From the NCBI GenBank assembly GCA_036320915.1, contig JAXBDG010000005.1, forward strand, positions 930,001 through 994,000: a DNA stretch of 64,000 nucleotides. Reading direction: 5' to 3'. A model generated the notes under the pieces. That model did no database searches and was not told the origin of the DNA. It was given only the letters and a program-made list of their open reading frames with translations. A program made the position numbers and the translations under genes. The DNA is from Linnemannia elongata (lineage: Eukaryota; Mortierellomycota; Mortierellomycetes; Mortierellales; Mortierellaceae). Of the stretch, positions 33,401 to 48,827 are shown piece by piece; the stretch's first letter is position 1; every line of letters starts with the position of its first letter.

Positions 33401-33863
33401 GAAGGTCTCTGGTCAACCAACCATCCCTCCCGTCTTTGCGTCCCTTTCTCTTCCTCCTCCTGCTTCCTCCTCTTCTTCCGCTTCTCACCCAACTTCCTCG
33501 TCACCGACATTCTCGCCGATCCAACCCCTAAAGATCGCCAACTCCGCCTCCAAAGCCAACCGCCAATTCCCTCCTTCCTCGGCCCAGCAACTTGCACCCC
33601 CTCAACGGAGTTCAGTCGCCTTCGACCTCGGCCCCTCAGACGACGGTGGAACCGGCACGGGCACAGGAACCGGCAGCGACCGGTCCATGCGCTCAAAACG
33701 CGTGATGAAGAAGAAGATGAGCGTGATCCGCTTGACGGGTAACGGGAATGGAAACATCCAAGGCCGCCGTGAAGATGATGGGGTCATCCGAGTCTCCATG
33801 TCCCCGACCCCTTACTCCCCCTCCAACTCTCCTTCTCCACTCATGATGCATCGCGAACGTTGA
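29383..33863 (+). CDS. Large, mostly disordered protein of unknown function
   Basis: Two exons, 29383-30335 and 30641-33863, give about 1391 residues. I recognise no catalytic domain. The N-terminus is His/Asn/Ser-rich, with a Gly/Arg-rich stretch around AAAAGGGGGGGRGGRAGG. More ordered islands are SAIFGDWDIDLKVDRRTLAR (in exon 1), SSFLKALGKFKSKHLQQKR at the junction, RIKLKNRMSSTLASMKSSSN, SFTLELADMYAHEVV, and PADLKSLDFEALLATAEREH followed by QKGWDDLKLQKK. The many SP/TP sites and basic patches suggest a phosphorylated scaffold or cortical/cytoskeletal regulator, but this is inference. Intron 1 contains a 32-base T run. The ATG at 29383 is the first in frame after the leader; a later start cannot be excluded. 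Confidence 0.75.
30396..30427. repeat. 32-base poly-T tract inside an intron
   Basis: An uninterrupted T run in the single intron of the large disordered-protein gene, with a shorter T14 run about 45 bases later. Confidence 0.9.
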
Positions 33864-34281
33864 GGTGGGCGGATTCTCTTCCTTCCTCCACTTTGCGGTC
33901 ATATTCTCAACAGCAGCAACAATGGCGTCAGTAGAACTTCCCCTCCCCCCTTTTTTTTTCTTTGCCCATTTGTTGGTTCTTTTGTAGTTCAGTTCCTGTA
34001 ACGTTTTTTTCTTTTCTTGCATATTTCATGTAGACATTAATCTCAAAACAATCATAAAACCATCCAATAACCACAACCCGCTTTCCTTTCAATGCAGTAT
34101 ATTCATACTCTACGCAAAAAAAAAACTACCACCGAATATTCTATTGTTGACCACACCTCCCCCTGAAGGGCGGGTTGCAACCTTGAACGCCCAGCGTCCA
34201 AGTAATGAGGAACAGTAAGAGATAATAGGAGAAGCTCAATTTACTTCGTTTATATTTCTTTTTCTACCAAAGTCAAACGAT

Positions 34282-36978
34282 TTAGAGAACCTTGCGCTTG
34301 GTATCTCCAGTTTCAGCCTCGCGCACGGCAGGAACGATCTTGCGACGGGGCAAGATCTGGATGACGACCTCGACCAAGATAAAACGCGTCATTGTCAACA
34401 ACACACAGAACAGGTACATCACTGGGCGGTACCACTTTCCGAATGCTTGCAAAGGACCTAATTGTTTAATCAACGGAAGAAGAGGTATGTGCGTTTTTGA
34501 TACGCGTGTGTTAATTAAAACTGGTCCTGACAAAGACGAAATACGAATATCAACAATGGTTTGACAAAAATAGCTTCATAACGAAACACAGAAGATAAGT
34601 CAGAGCAATTACCTGGTGGGGGCATAAGGAGGTAGTTCAAGTTCTGTCCCTTAATCAAGGCCATGGTGCTGAGGATGAACGAATGGTAGAGCGCAAAAAG
34701 CGAGAATGACATAAGGGCGACATCCATCGAGAAGGGCCAGATCACATAACGGTTCGACCAAATCATGTAAACAGGCGCCAACAGCAACAAGTAATGCTCT
34801 AAGAAGGAGAAAAAAAAAGATTGGGGCGATGGGGTAGAAAGGGAGAATTTGAGTTCAGTAAGCGAGGGGACAAACTCATCTCATAATCTAGAAAAATACA
34901 CAACCCAACCCACCGGTTGCCTCACTCTCATTGTGGCCCGATCTTATGTTTCCACTCTTTCTACCAAACATTAAGCGTTTGTCCACCTCCCCCCTTTTTT
35001 TTGTTCAAAGCTTGAACTTACCGATGAAAAAGTTCTCGACCTCAAAGAAGAGATCATAGTCGCGCAAGTCGGGGGACAACAAGGCCAGCATGCTACCACG
35101 TGAAGGTATCCATAGGATGAAAATAGTGCGAACAAAAGGATCATGTTAGTCAAAAATATCTGGTGTGCAATCTCAATGGTTACTGTCCAAGCATCGTTAC
35201 ACAGCTCAACTACCCAGACTCAGAGTGGATCAATACCCATGTCCAGATAGAATCACCATGCAGCTTAGTGCAACCAATTAAAGCGCAACACAAACAGAAC
35301 GCAGAAGAAAAGTGGACAAGGGGTTGAGCTGGAAAGGAAAAGGGATGCATGAATGAGGGCGGAAGAGAGATAGAAAAAGGGAAGGTGGTTTGCGATATTG
35401 CCTAGGTCTTTCTCCTTGGCCTTTGCTTTTTCTTCCGATGCAACTTACGTTCCCCACATGATATGAAAGTAAATGTTAAGAAAGATATGAGGCCACTTCT
35501 TCTCCTTGGGACCGGCCAAGATCGAGATCAGGAGCATGGCCGACATGTGGCAGGGTTGCAACAAGTACAAGAGTCCTCCTCGAGCCCACTTCTGGTAAAC
35601 CGTGGTCAACAATGAAGCCGCCAAGATGACCATCACCGAGATCTCAATCTTGGACTTTTTTGCTGGAGGAGTATAGGCCGCAAAGAGCTTTGAGATTGGC
35701 GATCTATTATTCATGAGAACAGGCAAAGAATTGGTTAAGTAAACAATTGGAATGGTTAGCAGTTGTGGTGATCATGATCCCTGTTTTCTCGCGTTCGTTG
35801 TTTTGTTCGCATCCTTTTGGTCTCTGTTTGCACAATCCCTTTCTCTCTCTCTCTCTCTCTCGTTCCTGTTCCCGTTCGAGTTATCCTGGTCCTTATGTTG
35901 TTTCTTTCCCGTGTTCTATCTCTAGAAGATCCAGCGAAGAGAAGAAAAAGTGGCAATGATTCTCCAGACAACCTCCTGTCGAAGGAAGGAAAGGAAGAGA
36001 TGGAAAAAAAAAATAGAAACAGAGTATGGAACAGGTGGGCTCCCTTTCTCAGTGTCATCTCTGTCGCATTTTTTTCTTCATTTCGTGTGCGCTAAATCCA
36101 CGATAACATTCGCGATACTTTGGCAAATACAAACAATACTCGGTTTGTATAGACATGCAAGACCCAGGCGGAGTTCCTTTGTTCCTGTTCTACCAAGAAG
36201 TATATTGCCGTCCCATGGTGGAGGTTGGGTGTGGTCCCTGAAACCGATCCTCATCTTGGTACTGGGTGGCAGAAGGGTACCCCTGGTACGATGGTGATTG
36301 ATAATAAGATTTATGTTTTTTTCTTCCCATTTTCCCAAATGTCCCAATTTAATATCGGTTGCTTGCAGCTGTTGATTTGTTGGACCTCAATGCTTATTTT
36401 TTGTTGTTGCCGTCGATAACCTTTGTAAATCACTCTTCTAGCCCCTCTTCCTCTGAATCATTTCCTTTGTCCATCTCCTTCTTTTCATCTTCCTTCCCTG
36501 AACCACTTTGTTCCATGAGAGTCGTATGATATCTCCGAAAAATCGCAGATCGCTAAAAAAAAAAAAAAGTGCCAATATTTACCCAGGATAGAGAGCGCGC
36601 TTATAAAAATAGCGGACGGTGTAGAGGAACAGTGCATTATAGATAACGAACTCGACAGTGTGCCGACGAGGTGAGAGGTACCTAATGAACATACACCAGG
36701 TTGGAAAGATGAATCAAGTCAGGACGAGAAGAGAACGACGAGATACGAATGGATCGGAGAAAGGGGTGTCAGGATCTGTCTTTTGAGTCCGAATCGAGAG
36801 ATAACAGGGATTCCGGTCCTTTGGGCGAGGGCTAGTGGCCGTTTTCTGTGTACGCTGATGAGTGAGCTGGAAGAGGAGAAAAAGGTTACCAGGATCCGTT
36901 GAGGGATGAGTCCCAGTCGGTCTCGAAGGGCATCTCGGCGGCGACATTCAGAAGCCAGTCTCCCATCCGTTCAAACAT
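34282..36978 (-). CDS. TMEM164-family multi-pass acyltransferase homologue
   Basis: Six exons, 36978-36890, 36681-36583, 35703-35449, 35092-35022, 34798-34613 and 34457-34282, give 291 residues, matching human TMEM164 (about 297). All phases agree. Recognisable segments are LLYLLQPCHMSAMLLISILA (human NPCH region), TMLALLSPDLRDYDLFFEVE, HYLLLLAPVYMIWSNRYVIW, LYHSFILSTMALIKGQNLNY, and the C-terminal FGKWYRPVMYLFCVLL. The Cys-His of the PCH motif is intact; as I recall, this cysteine is reported as needed in the human enzyme, which makes polyunsaturated ether phospholipids. Several membrane helices are evident. The fungal substrate is unknown. Intron 2 (879 bases) and intron 3 (356 bases) are large for this genome. 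Confidence 0.88.
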
Positions 36979-37358
36979 GATGGTGTGGTTATGTGAAGGA
37001 GTGCTTTGGTAAATGTGAAAGAAGATGAGGATGAAGTGAAAGAAAGAGGTCGCCCAGACTGTCAAGAAAGAGGGAGGGTGATGAGTAAAGAAGAAGAGGA
37101 GGAGAAGAGAAAAAAAGAAAAGGGCCAAAAAGCTTAAAAGAGGGACAACTTTGTTTTCGTTGAGGGTGCTGCTGTGTTGGTTGGGTTCTTTACATTCTTT
37201 GCACGTGACATGTACTAGAAAGAAAAAGAGGTGTTAAAAAGTCTACGTCTAGGCAATTTCCAAGGTTCAACAAAAAAATATGACGAAGAATGATAAATGT
37301 TTTTGTTGTTTACTTGTAATAGCTTGCAGTTTTGTTCTTTTTTTCTTCTTGACATTCA

Positions 37359-40300
37359 TTAAAGAGACATGGGCGTCGCTCCTCGCTCTCTGGAGGCACC
37401 GCCTCCAGTTGTAACAGCATGCGAAGAGTGCGAGTGGTGATACGGTCGTGGCCGTTCAGGGATCCGGATCGCACCTGTCGAGGCATGACCGTTCGAAGCC
37501 TGCTGATGATGGCCATGCTGATGGCCGTTGTTGTTGTTATGGTGATATTGATGGTGACCATTCTCGCCATGGCTGCCATTGACGGTGCCACTGCCAACAA
37601 TATCACCGGCTCCCGTGACAGTGTGTCCATGGCCACCTTGGTGATGGTGCTGGTTGTGGTGCTGATTGTTGTTGTTATGGTTAGAGTGGTGTCCGTTGTT
37701 ATTGCTGGTATCTGCGTAGAGATCGCCCAGGGAATGAGACTTCTTGACTTTGGATCGGACAAGATTCTCACACCGTTTGAGAATATCTTTTGATGAGAGA
37801 TCCGTCGAAGACTCGACAAGATCCTGGTCACTCAAGATTGATGACAAATCCATTGGCACCTATCATATTCAACATATGTCAAAGGATCAGCCTCAATGAA
37901 CCTGAACGAAAACAAATGTAGTAGGGAGCATATCGCTTAGAAAGCGATGACTTACCACGCAGAAGTCGTCTTGATATTCCAAAAGACCCATGACGGCTTC
38001 AATGGCAAGGAAACTCTCATCCTTAGTGGGGTCCTTGGATTTTGAGTAGAGGATGTTGGGGGTGATCACAGTCGCCAGGTTGTGAAGATCCATCTTGCTT
38101 CCTGTCTCCTCATCCACATGCGAGAACGACGCAACCCACCGCAAGAACAGGCAGATCGCCTCCATACTGTCACGGTTGGCCTTTGGCAACAGACAGCAAG
38201 TCAAGTGCAAAATCGTCTTCCTGACTGACTCCTCCTCCACCTCTATTATCAATCAAACCATGGGATGATGAGAGTGTGCGGTTAGCATGAGCGTCTTGCA
38301 TTACATAACCATGCGGATTGACGAAAAAGATTATCAAACAAGAGCGATGCACGGAAGACACTTACTCTGAGAAACGATGAAGAGTCGATGGAGTTTGAAC
38401 GTCAACAGTGGATCAGGAAGGTCTCGGAGGAACTTTTTCAGAAGAGCAGCGACTTGGACGGGGTTGTCTTCACTCAGGTTGACCGCAGATGGATCCTTGT
38501 CAATCGACTCGCTGAGCTCCTTTAGGCGCCTAATGTTACCGTTCTTTCTGAAAACGCCCTCAACAGACATATCTATTTCACAGGCAAATAAATACACGAG
38601 CCGGGTTAGAACTAATGTGTTACAAATTTCAAACGAGACAGCGTCATTTAAGTATGAGAGGCGTACCCATGTTGCGCATCGCCGAGATACTGTCGTCTAC
38701 AAAACTTGGAATTCTGATTCTGCCTGGTCCTGCTCCCAGTGCCGAGTCCACGCCATTTCTCTCTACCAAAACCTCCAAGGGAACATTGAAGGTACCTTCA
38801 ACTATATGCAAAGTAGTCGAAAGAAAACAATGATTAGCATATTTCTTACAAATCGCTCCTTCCATATGGCATTGGCAATAATGGGGCAAAAAGTTGTACC
38901 TTTGGGCTTTTTCTTGTCAGTTTTAAGTCCTTTGACAAGTCTACCCCAGAGAGTCTGCTTCCGCTGTCCAATCAAGTCCAAGAGCTCCTCCAGAGTAAAG
39001 TACTCTGAAACAATCGGTGCCAATGTCAGAACGGCCAAGTGCTTGACAATGAACAATTCCAGTGCCGACAGCTCATTCAAGTATTGTCTCTTGGGATGGC
39101 GTGAAGGATGACCTGAACCAGTAGATCCGTGTAGGGAGACATGTCCTGGACGAGCACTGCGCGGCGACGATCCAGGCAGCACATTGATCGCGGTGTTGAT
39201 ACGAAGGCGCTCTGTCAAATCCGAAAGGGTCGCAGGCGCATCCGGACTAGGTCCATCGATATCTTCATCTTCCTCGGACAATAGTCCTGGCTCTGGTCTT
39301 TCATCAACAATCTCAATCTCCAATGTGGCTGGTTCAGCACCCTCACCCGACGTTCCTGAGGCTCCTATTTTGGCATTCGCATTCTCGCTCGAAAGGTGCT
39401 CACTCAGTGTTGCATCGATCGCCCGAGGCTGCCTCCGATGGCGCTCAATCACAGTCTTCCGCCTGGGGATTCGAGCCGAGTTTGACAACTTGCGATCCAA
39501 GTGAGTCGACTTGACGCGCTTGATATCGCCCAAATGAATAGGTTCGTACTGCCGGTTGTCGTCCGATGAGTAAGATTTCGACCGGGAGTCGTTACTCATC
39601 AATCCTGGTGGTGAGAGCGGATTCAACGTTGGAGAAGTGGCCATCTGGCGCGACCGCTGATCAACAGCCCCTTGATCATCACCTAGCGATTAAAAAATTG
39701 TTTCAAATATGAACTGGTTTGATCAATAATTTTGTCCTTGAAGAAAACAAGATAGAAGGCGCAGCAATAGTTGGGCTGTTAGCAGACATACCTTTGAGGT
39801 GAAGTAAGTTCTCTAGACGGATAAGAGCGACACGTAATAAAAAGGTATATTGCTCCAGCTTGGTGACATGCGAGAATCCCGTTTGCGATTCCGGTGTCTT
39901 GCACTGTTGACACAGAACCGTCCCGCGGTCAGCGTCAAAAAGTGCGTCGTAGTAGACTGTCGCTTGCGGTTTGGCACATTTGGCACAGATCAAACACTTG
40001 GGATGCCAGCGATGGTGGTTGTTGAATGTAAAGCACTCGTCCTCAATAGTCACTCTGCACGCAGAACACAAATCAGAGGTCACCTCGGCATCGACCGTCG
40101 GCTTTCCTTGGACCTCACTCTGGAACTTGTCCCTATTAGCGAGCTCGACCAGTTTGTTGAGGAATCGAGCAATTACCGAAGTCGAGTTGTACTGCCGTTC
40201 CTGGATAAGTTTAACATGCATGGTGTGAATTTTAGTGGTTCGGTTGGTCGATGCATGCAGTCGAGTGTAATGTTGTCCAAGTTATGTCGTCATGTTATAT

Positions 40301-42754
40301 ATCCAGTGAAAGAGAGGTACCAGTCGTGTTTTTAGTGTCGATAGATAAAGAAAAAAAAATACAGAGGTTCGTGTGGAGAAAATAGCATTAGTCATATGTT
40401 TCCATACGTTCACAACACAAACAACAAGAGTCGACCCAAAGGCGCTTACCAGCTTAAGCGCACAGGTTAGGGCGATGCGAATCAAGATCTTGAGGTAGTG
40501 GGCAAGTCCAGTGACTAGCGAAAGCAGCTCCTGTGTCATTCCTAACCGGCGCACCCCGCTCTCTTGCGTATGAGACAGGAGCGAAAAGAAGTTCACAATC
40601 TTTTTGCAAAGCATCTTTGCTTCCCGTCCATGTGCCATATCTGGTCCAAGCGTCAAAGATCAGAAAAAAAAGAGGGCAAAAAAGGAAGAAAGAAAAGGGG
40701 AAACAATTGTTGGTCAGTCAGTCGATGCTGCATCTCCACAACCACCCCACTCCACATTACATCACGCGTAGACAAAATCAGTCCCCTTGTCTCGTTTGTT
40801 GTTGTCGTTGTTTGTTAGTTTGCAAGCACTTGCTTACCGCTTTGATCGCCGACCTCCTTCATTTGGGCCTCGAGGTCATCAATGGCACTAAAAAGAATGT
40901 CAACATGGAGGATAAATCTGCCTGCCATTTGCACGCCGTCGTAATAAGCTCCGTTTGAGACGTGAAGCAACATCTCAGAGATACAACCAGCCGAAGACTC
41001 CTCAAAGGCCGAGAGAACCGTCCAGATTTGATACACCTTTTCCTCCATCTGCTGTTGGACCAACTTCAACTCGGCGGGTGATTTGGTTTCCAGCGCAGTG
41101 TTTGAGTGTGATGCATTCACTGGTGAGAGTGGGGCAGAGCTCCCGCCATTTGTCGGTCCATCCACGATAGTCAACATCTGCAATTCTCCGCTGCCTTCTC
41201 CTGTTGGTGAGACCGGGTCGGTGGGGGCAGCGTCAATCCTGTTATTGTTGTCGACTGGGTCATCGCTCTGAGTTGAGAAGGACAATTTGACGTTCCAGAA
41301 CTATAAATGTTTATAGAGAGAGAGAGGGGGAGTAGAGGGGAATAATTGAGTTACTGGTGTCTCCACATGGATTGGTGTCGAAATGTCGAGATGCTCACGG
41401 TAGGTTCATTATCCATTGTTCATTGTCATTTTATTTTGTTCGCCGCCCGTTCAAGAGACACCGTTCAATCCACAGCGTTTTTCTTGTTCTCTCCTCCTTT
41501 GTCAACATCGTTGTTGTTTTCGCCTGGTAAATAAAATAATGAGCCAAAACCAAAGGCTACCTGCAATCATTTAGCCGGGAGGAAAAGGGGCGTGCTGCCA
41601 GGAGCTCGATCGATGCTTATTCTGTTTTCTTACCTTGTGAATCATGTAGCATTCTGGATGCCAGTGCTCGTCCTGACTGTTGCGGTTGATCTCGACGAAT
41701 TGTTTTAAGATCGCGGTTCGACAACCAGCACACTTTGCAGCGTAGCAGAGCGAGTAGTGATAGTGGCAGTAAACCATGCCATCGTGCTCGTAGTACGAGT
41801 CCTGGGGACCAAAGACAGTTGGGCAAACAGAGCATGTGAAGTGCTCTATATGATATTTGTAGTCGAGTGCCGTGATGTAGGAGCCTCGAAGAGCTCCTCC
41901 ACAGGATTGGCACACAAGGTTGAGGCGCCGGAAATAGTCGCGCTCACAGAGTGGATACTGCGTCCCATCGGGCTCTGTAATGGGGAAAAACTTGGAGGCC
42001 ACAATGTCGCCACAGTCCTGAGAACAAGTGATGAGAAAGGTAGAAAGAAGGTGTGAATGAGTGAGTGAGTTGAGTGAGTCGAGTGCTGGTGTGAAAAAAT
42101 AGTCGAGTTGTGTTGAATTGAGTTATGTTGACAATAACATTCATTCCCTGTCCTGTGTCTTAGTTGTGTACGTTGTTAGGTTTTTGAGTTGGAGAGGAAA
42201 AGGTGAGGAGGAGATGTTTCTCATGAACTGAAGAGGAAGAGGTAAGGGAGGTGGAGCCTTACCAAGCACTTGAAGCAGTCGAGATGATAGGTGCTGCCGA
42301 GGGCACGCACGAACGAACCCTTCATCTGAAGCTCGCACTTTCCACACTTTTGCACAGCAGGAGCCAGCTCCGGGGCAGGGGTGGTTTGGACGGGTTGACT
42401 CTGAAGGCGCGTTTGGTTTGTTTGTTGAGGGAAGTTTTGGGCGGCCATGTCTCTGGAGGATCTACTTTGCTGTTGTTGATGATGTTGATGATGGTGTTGC
42501 TGTTGATGGTATTGTTGTTGATGGTGAGTAGCAGGATCCTGCGGAAGTTGATGAGGCATGACAGAGTAGCGTTGTTCACTCATAGCAAAGCCAGTTTGAG
42601 AGGGTCGGGGGCCCGAGAAAGAGGGAGTGGCAACAGTTGTGGAGGAGGAGGTGGAGGAGGAGGAGGAAGGGGTATGAGTGCCTCCAGTATGTTGGAAAGT
42701 GTGCGAGGGAGGAGTGGAAAAGGAGGAGTGAAAGGAGGAAAAAAAGGGCGGCAA
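37359..42754 (-). CDS. LIM-domain Rho GTPase-activating protein (Rga1/Lrg1-like)
   Basis: Ten exons: 42754-42263, 42017-41634, 41300-40838, 40640-40450, 40200-39792, 39682-38900, 38801-38667, 38572-38366, 38242-37956 and 37859-37359, giving 1283 residues. The ATG at 42583 (MSEQRYSVM) is an equally possible start, giving 1226. LIM1 begins CGKCELQMKGSF and crosses the first intron (CFKCLDCGDI). LIM2 begins CQSCGGALRGSY. LIM3 begins CAGCRTAILKQF but ends at CYMIHKFWNVKL, without its second finger. A further LIM-like zinc module (CSACRVTIEDECFTF, then CLICAKC, then CQQC) lies near 550-610. The RhoGAP domain is at about 909-1110, with the arginine finger in EGVFRKNG (R961). The tail is His/Asn-rich. 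The family inactivates Rho/Cdc42 GTPases at growth sites and regulates wall synthesis and polarity. Confidence 0.9.
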
Positions 42755-45700
42755 AAAAAAGTGTCGGCGTGAGGGAGCGTGAAAAAGGGGAGAAGGAAGG
42801 AGATTAGGAAAGTGAGGGATGGGTCAAAGGGTGGGTCGTTACTCTTTGCTGTTGTTGTTGTTGAATGAATATTAGGTCGAGTGAGTTATGGTTGGATGGA
42901 AGGAGTGATGGATGAATGTGAGTGAGAGTGATCAGTGAAGGGAAAAGTGAGGAATGGGATGAATGTTGAGTGAAGATGCGAAGAGATGGAAAGAGTGAGA
43001 GAAGTTGCGTGAGAAGGGAGGAGGAGTGAAGGAGGAAGAATGAGAGAGAGAAGAAGAAGAAGAAGAAGAAGGAGAAGAGAGGTGGATTGAGTTAGTAACA
43101 GAGGAAAGAGACAGACAATTGAAGTGAAGAGAGAGGACGAAGAGAAAGAGAAAGAAGAGGAATAAAAACGTGGGAGCGGAGAGAAATGATAATACGGCAG
43201 TAAAAAAAGGAGATATAAAGAAAGAGAGAGGAGCCGAGATCAAAAGGGAAGAAGAATGAATGAATGAATGAATAAGGGACAAGAACCAGCTATTGTTATG
43301 AAAAAAAAAAAAGACAAAATGACAGTGCCAACAACAAACAAGCAATGGATAATGATGATGACAGCGCACTAAAAACAACATATCAAACGACTAGCAACAG
43401 CAGAAGAAAAAATAGACGCTAAACAACGAGAATTAGAGGCTACAAAGAGCCATAAGTGAAGACGAAGACGAGAAAAAAAAAAAAAAAAAGGCGAGAGAGA
43501 GAGAGACTCGTTGTACAATTGTCTTTGTTTGTAAACAATATTGTTGTCGTTGTTGCTGTTGTTGCTGTAATCGTTGTTGATGTTGTTACCCAGTCCCCAG
43601 GCCAATATTCCTTTGTTAGAAAAGGTTTGCTTCTTCATTTCTTTCTTGCAGCAAATCACACACGGATACACAAACAGGCGCCATTAGTGCTTTCTGTACC
43701 CTGAAAGTTCCAATTGCTTTTGAATGTTCTCTTCCTGAACAAACACACTCTCTTATAGACATGCACACAACTTGCTCAATCACCAGAAAAAAAAGAAAAA
43801 AAAAAAAAAAAAAAGAGAGGGAGGACCGAAGAGTAAAAAGGCTAACGAACGAGCAAGGGAACGAGGGAATGGTAGAACTGATTGACTCAGACTGATCAGC
43901 AAGATGACAAGTGATATTCAGGCACATCCTGAAATAAAAAAAAATCATCATCAATCAGTCAATCAAACAATCAAATCCCTGTGCCTGAAAAAAGAGAGAG
44001 GAACAAACACACACAGTTATGTTCGACAGTCAGTCCGCTTATTGGACACCGATCAAAAAAAACCAGAAATAATCAAGTGGTGATGGTCCCTGACTGAAAA
44101 AAAAAAAAAAAATTGCTTCTTTTTGTGGGTGAGGGAAGAGAAGAGAAAGTCTCTTCGTCAGTCGTCTGCGTTGGAAGAGGAGCGGACGGGAATATGTGGG
44201 CACACGCGAATCATAATTTATCTCCTCTATTTTACACCCATTCAAACACAAACTCTCTCTTTCTCTCTCTTTCTCTCACACACACTTTTTTACACTTATC
44301 TCACTCAACAAAAACATCGTTCTACCCTCCACGAGATCATCCATGGCAACAACAAAATGATCGCCATAGGGTACCAAGCTAGTGCATGGATACACAAAAA
44401 AAAGCAAGAAAAGAAAAGAAAAGAAAAGAAAAAAAAAAGGGCTAGTCAACTAGCTAACAATAACGAACAAAAGCTTGACCAAATTACTATCACTAATAAT
44501 AACTGTGTTCGCAACACTAATAAACTCACTTTGAAAACAAAACAAAAGAGAGGTCGTCGTTCGTTGGGTCTAGCCGAGAAGAGAATAAAGTGAGCTCGAA
44601 GCGGAGGAATAGCAACTAAGGAAAGAAAGTGATATACAAGGGTCGTGTCTGTGTTGTCGGGATCCGGCGTCAGCGTCGTCTTGTCTGGTGGTGAGTTATT
44701 GTGGCGGACAAGAGCGTGCAAGGGTGGGTCCGAGGAAGGGCGTAAATGGGCGTCAGAGAAAAGGAAGGGTAATGCAAGAGGGCAGATTGTTTTGAGCGGT
44801 GATGAGGTGGAGAGTGAATGCGAAGAAAAGTAGAGAGGGACGTGAGAAAAGGGTACAGGGGCTGAGAGTAGGGGGTTAAGGAAGTGGTAAAGGAAGGAGG
44901 GTGGACGAGACCAAAGAACAAAAACAAAAGAGAGAGAAAAGAGAAAACGAGAAAAGAGAAACGAGAAAAGAGAAGGAAGGGAACAAAAACAAACAAGAGC
45001 CAAGGGAGAGCAGAAGGAAGCAATGGGGAAACCACATAATAAAAATAATGAGCCATGCTATGGGCAATGGGACAAATGTATTACATACAAAATGGACAGG
45101 GTTCGCTGTGGGTTCTATGTGGGGGCAGTATCACTTTGTAATTTTTCAGGAAAAGTGAGATGGCCTCTCATCTTACGACAAAAAAACCTTGTAAAGATAT
45201 CAGCGCCCTGTTTTTTATTTTATTTTTCTTAACCCTCTCCCTTTGCTCGGGAGCATCAAAAACGGCACATTTATAACCATCAAAAACAATAAACCATCCG
45301 ATGGCCAATGGTCAACCATCCATACTCTACTCCCTCGTTTTTATTTCCATCCTCCTTCAATCAAATTTAGGTATTTCTCCCCAGCTTGTTGCCCCTTCTC
45401 TCACTCCCCTCTCGCCTCCCTGTTGCCCAAACTAAGGACGCGTCTGTCCTTCCACCTTTCTCTTTTGTTCTTATTTTCCATTCCGCGGTCCATTGCATCC
45501 ACGGGATATTTCCCCTCTGCATGCGTTCTTCTCTTCCAGCTCAATCAATTTCCCTTTTTTTTTTTTTTTTTTTCTTTTCTTTTCTTTCAGAGAAAACCAG
45601 TCTAACCGAATACCGTACCATGCCGCATGTATGTACATTGCAGCTACACATACATGTTTGACAGAAAGAAAAAGAGGCCCTCATCGTCATTCTCTCCTGG

Positions 45701-45795
45701 GCAAAACGCATGCTGTATGTCACTCGCAGGTTTATGATATCTGTCATTGTTTTGTTTTCTGTTGCGGTTCCTTTCAACTTGGCTACATAGTCATT
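42755..45795. other. 3 kb desert of alternating polypurine and polypyrimidine blocks
   Basis: No supported gene. 42755-43300 and 44560-45010 are purine-rich on the plus strand; 44225-44330 is pyrimidine-rich. Short repeats include GAA (43049-43071), AATG (43257-43272), an A17 run near 43799, (AAAAG)n at 44404-44432, and T-rich sequence at 45550-45590. The left part is the likely promoter and leader of the LIM-RhoGAP gene; the right end is downstream of U2AF. Open frames here are low-complexity and lack domains. Confidence 0.6.
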
Positions 45796-48631
<2,836 letters not shown>

Positions 48632-48827
48632 TGGTTGAAGGTGTGATTGAGCGCTGAAGAAACAAAGAAAGGGAAAAAGGATGGATGCAGCCAATCGTTC
48701 CAGCACTCATCAACTGTCTGTTAGAAAAAAAAAAGAATTCGGTGGCTTTGCACTTTTAGCCAGAGGCTCTTGGCTGTACAGAGGGAGACGCGTCTACGGT
48801 GATATCAAAAACGAATTATTTTATTTT

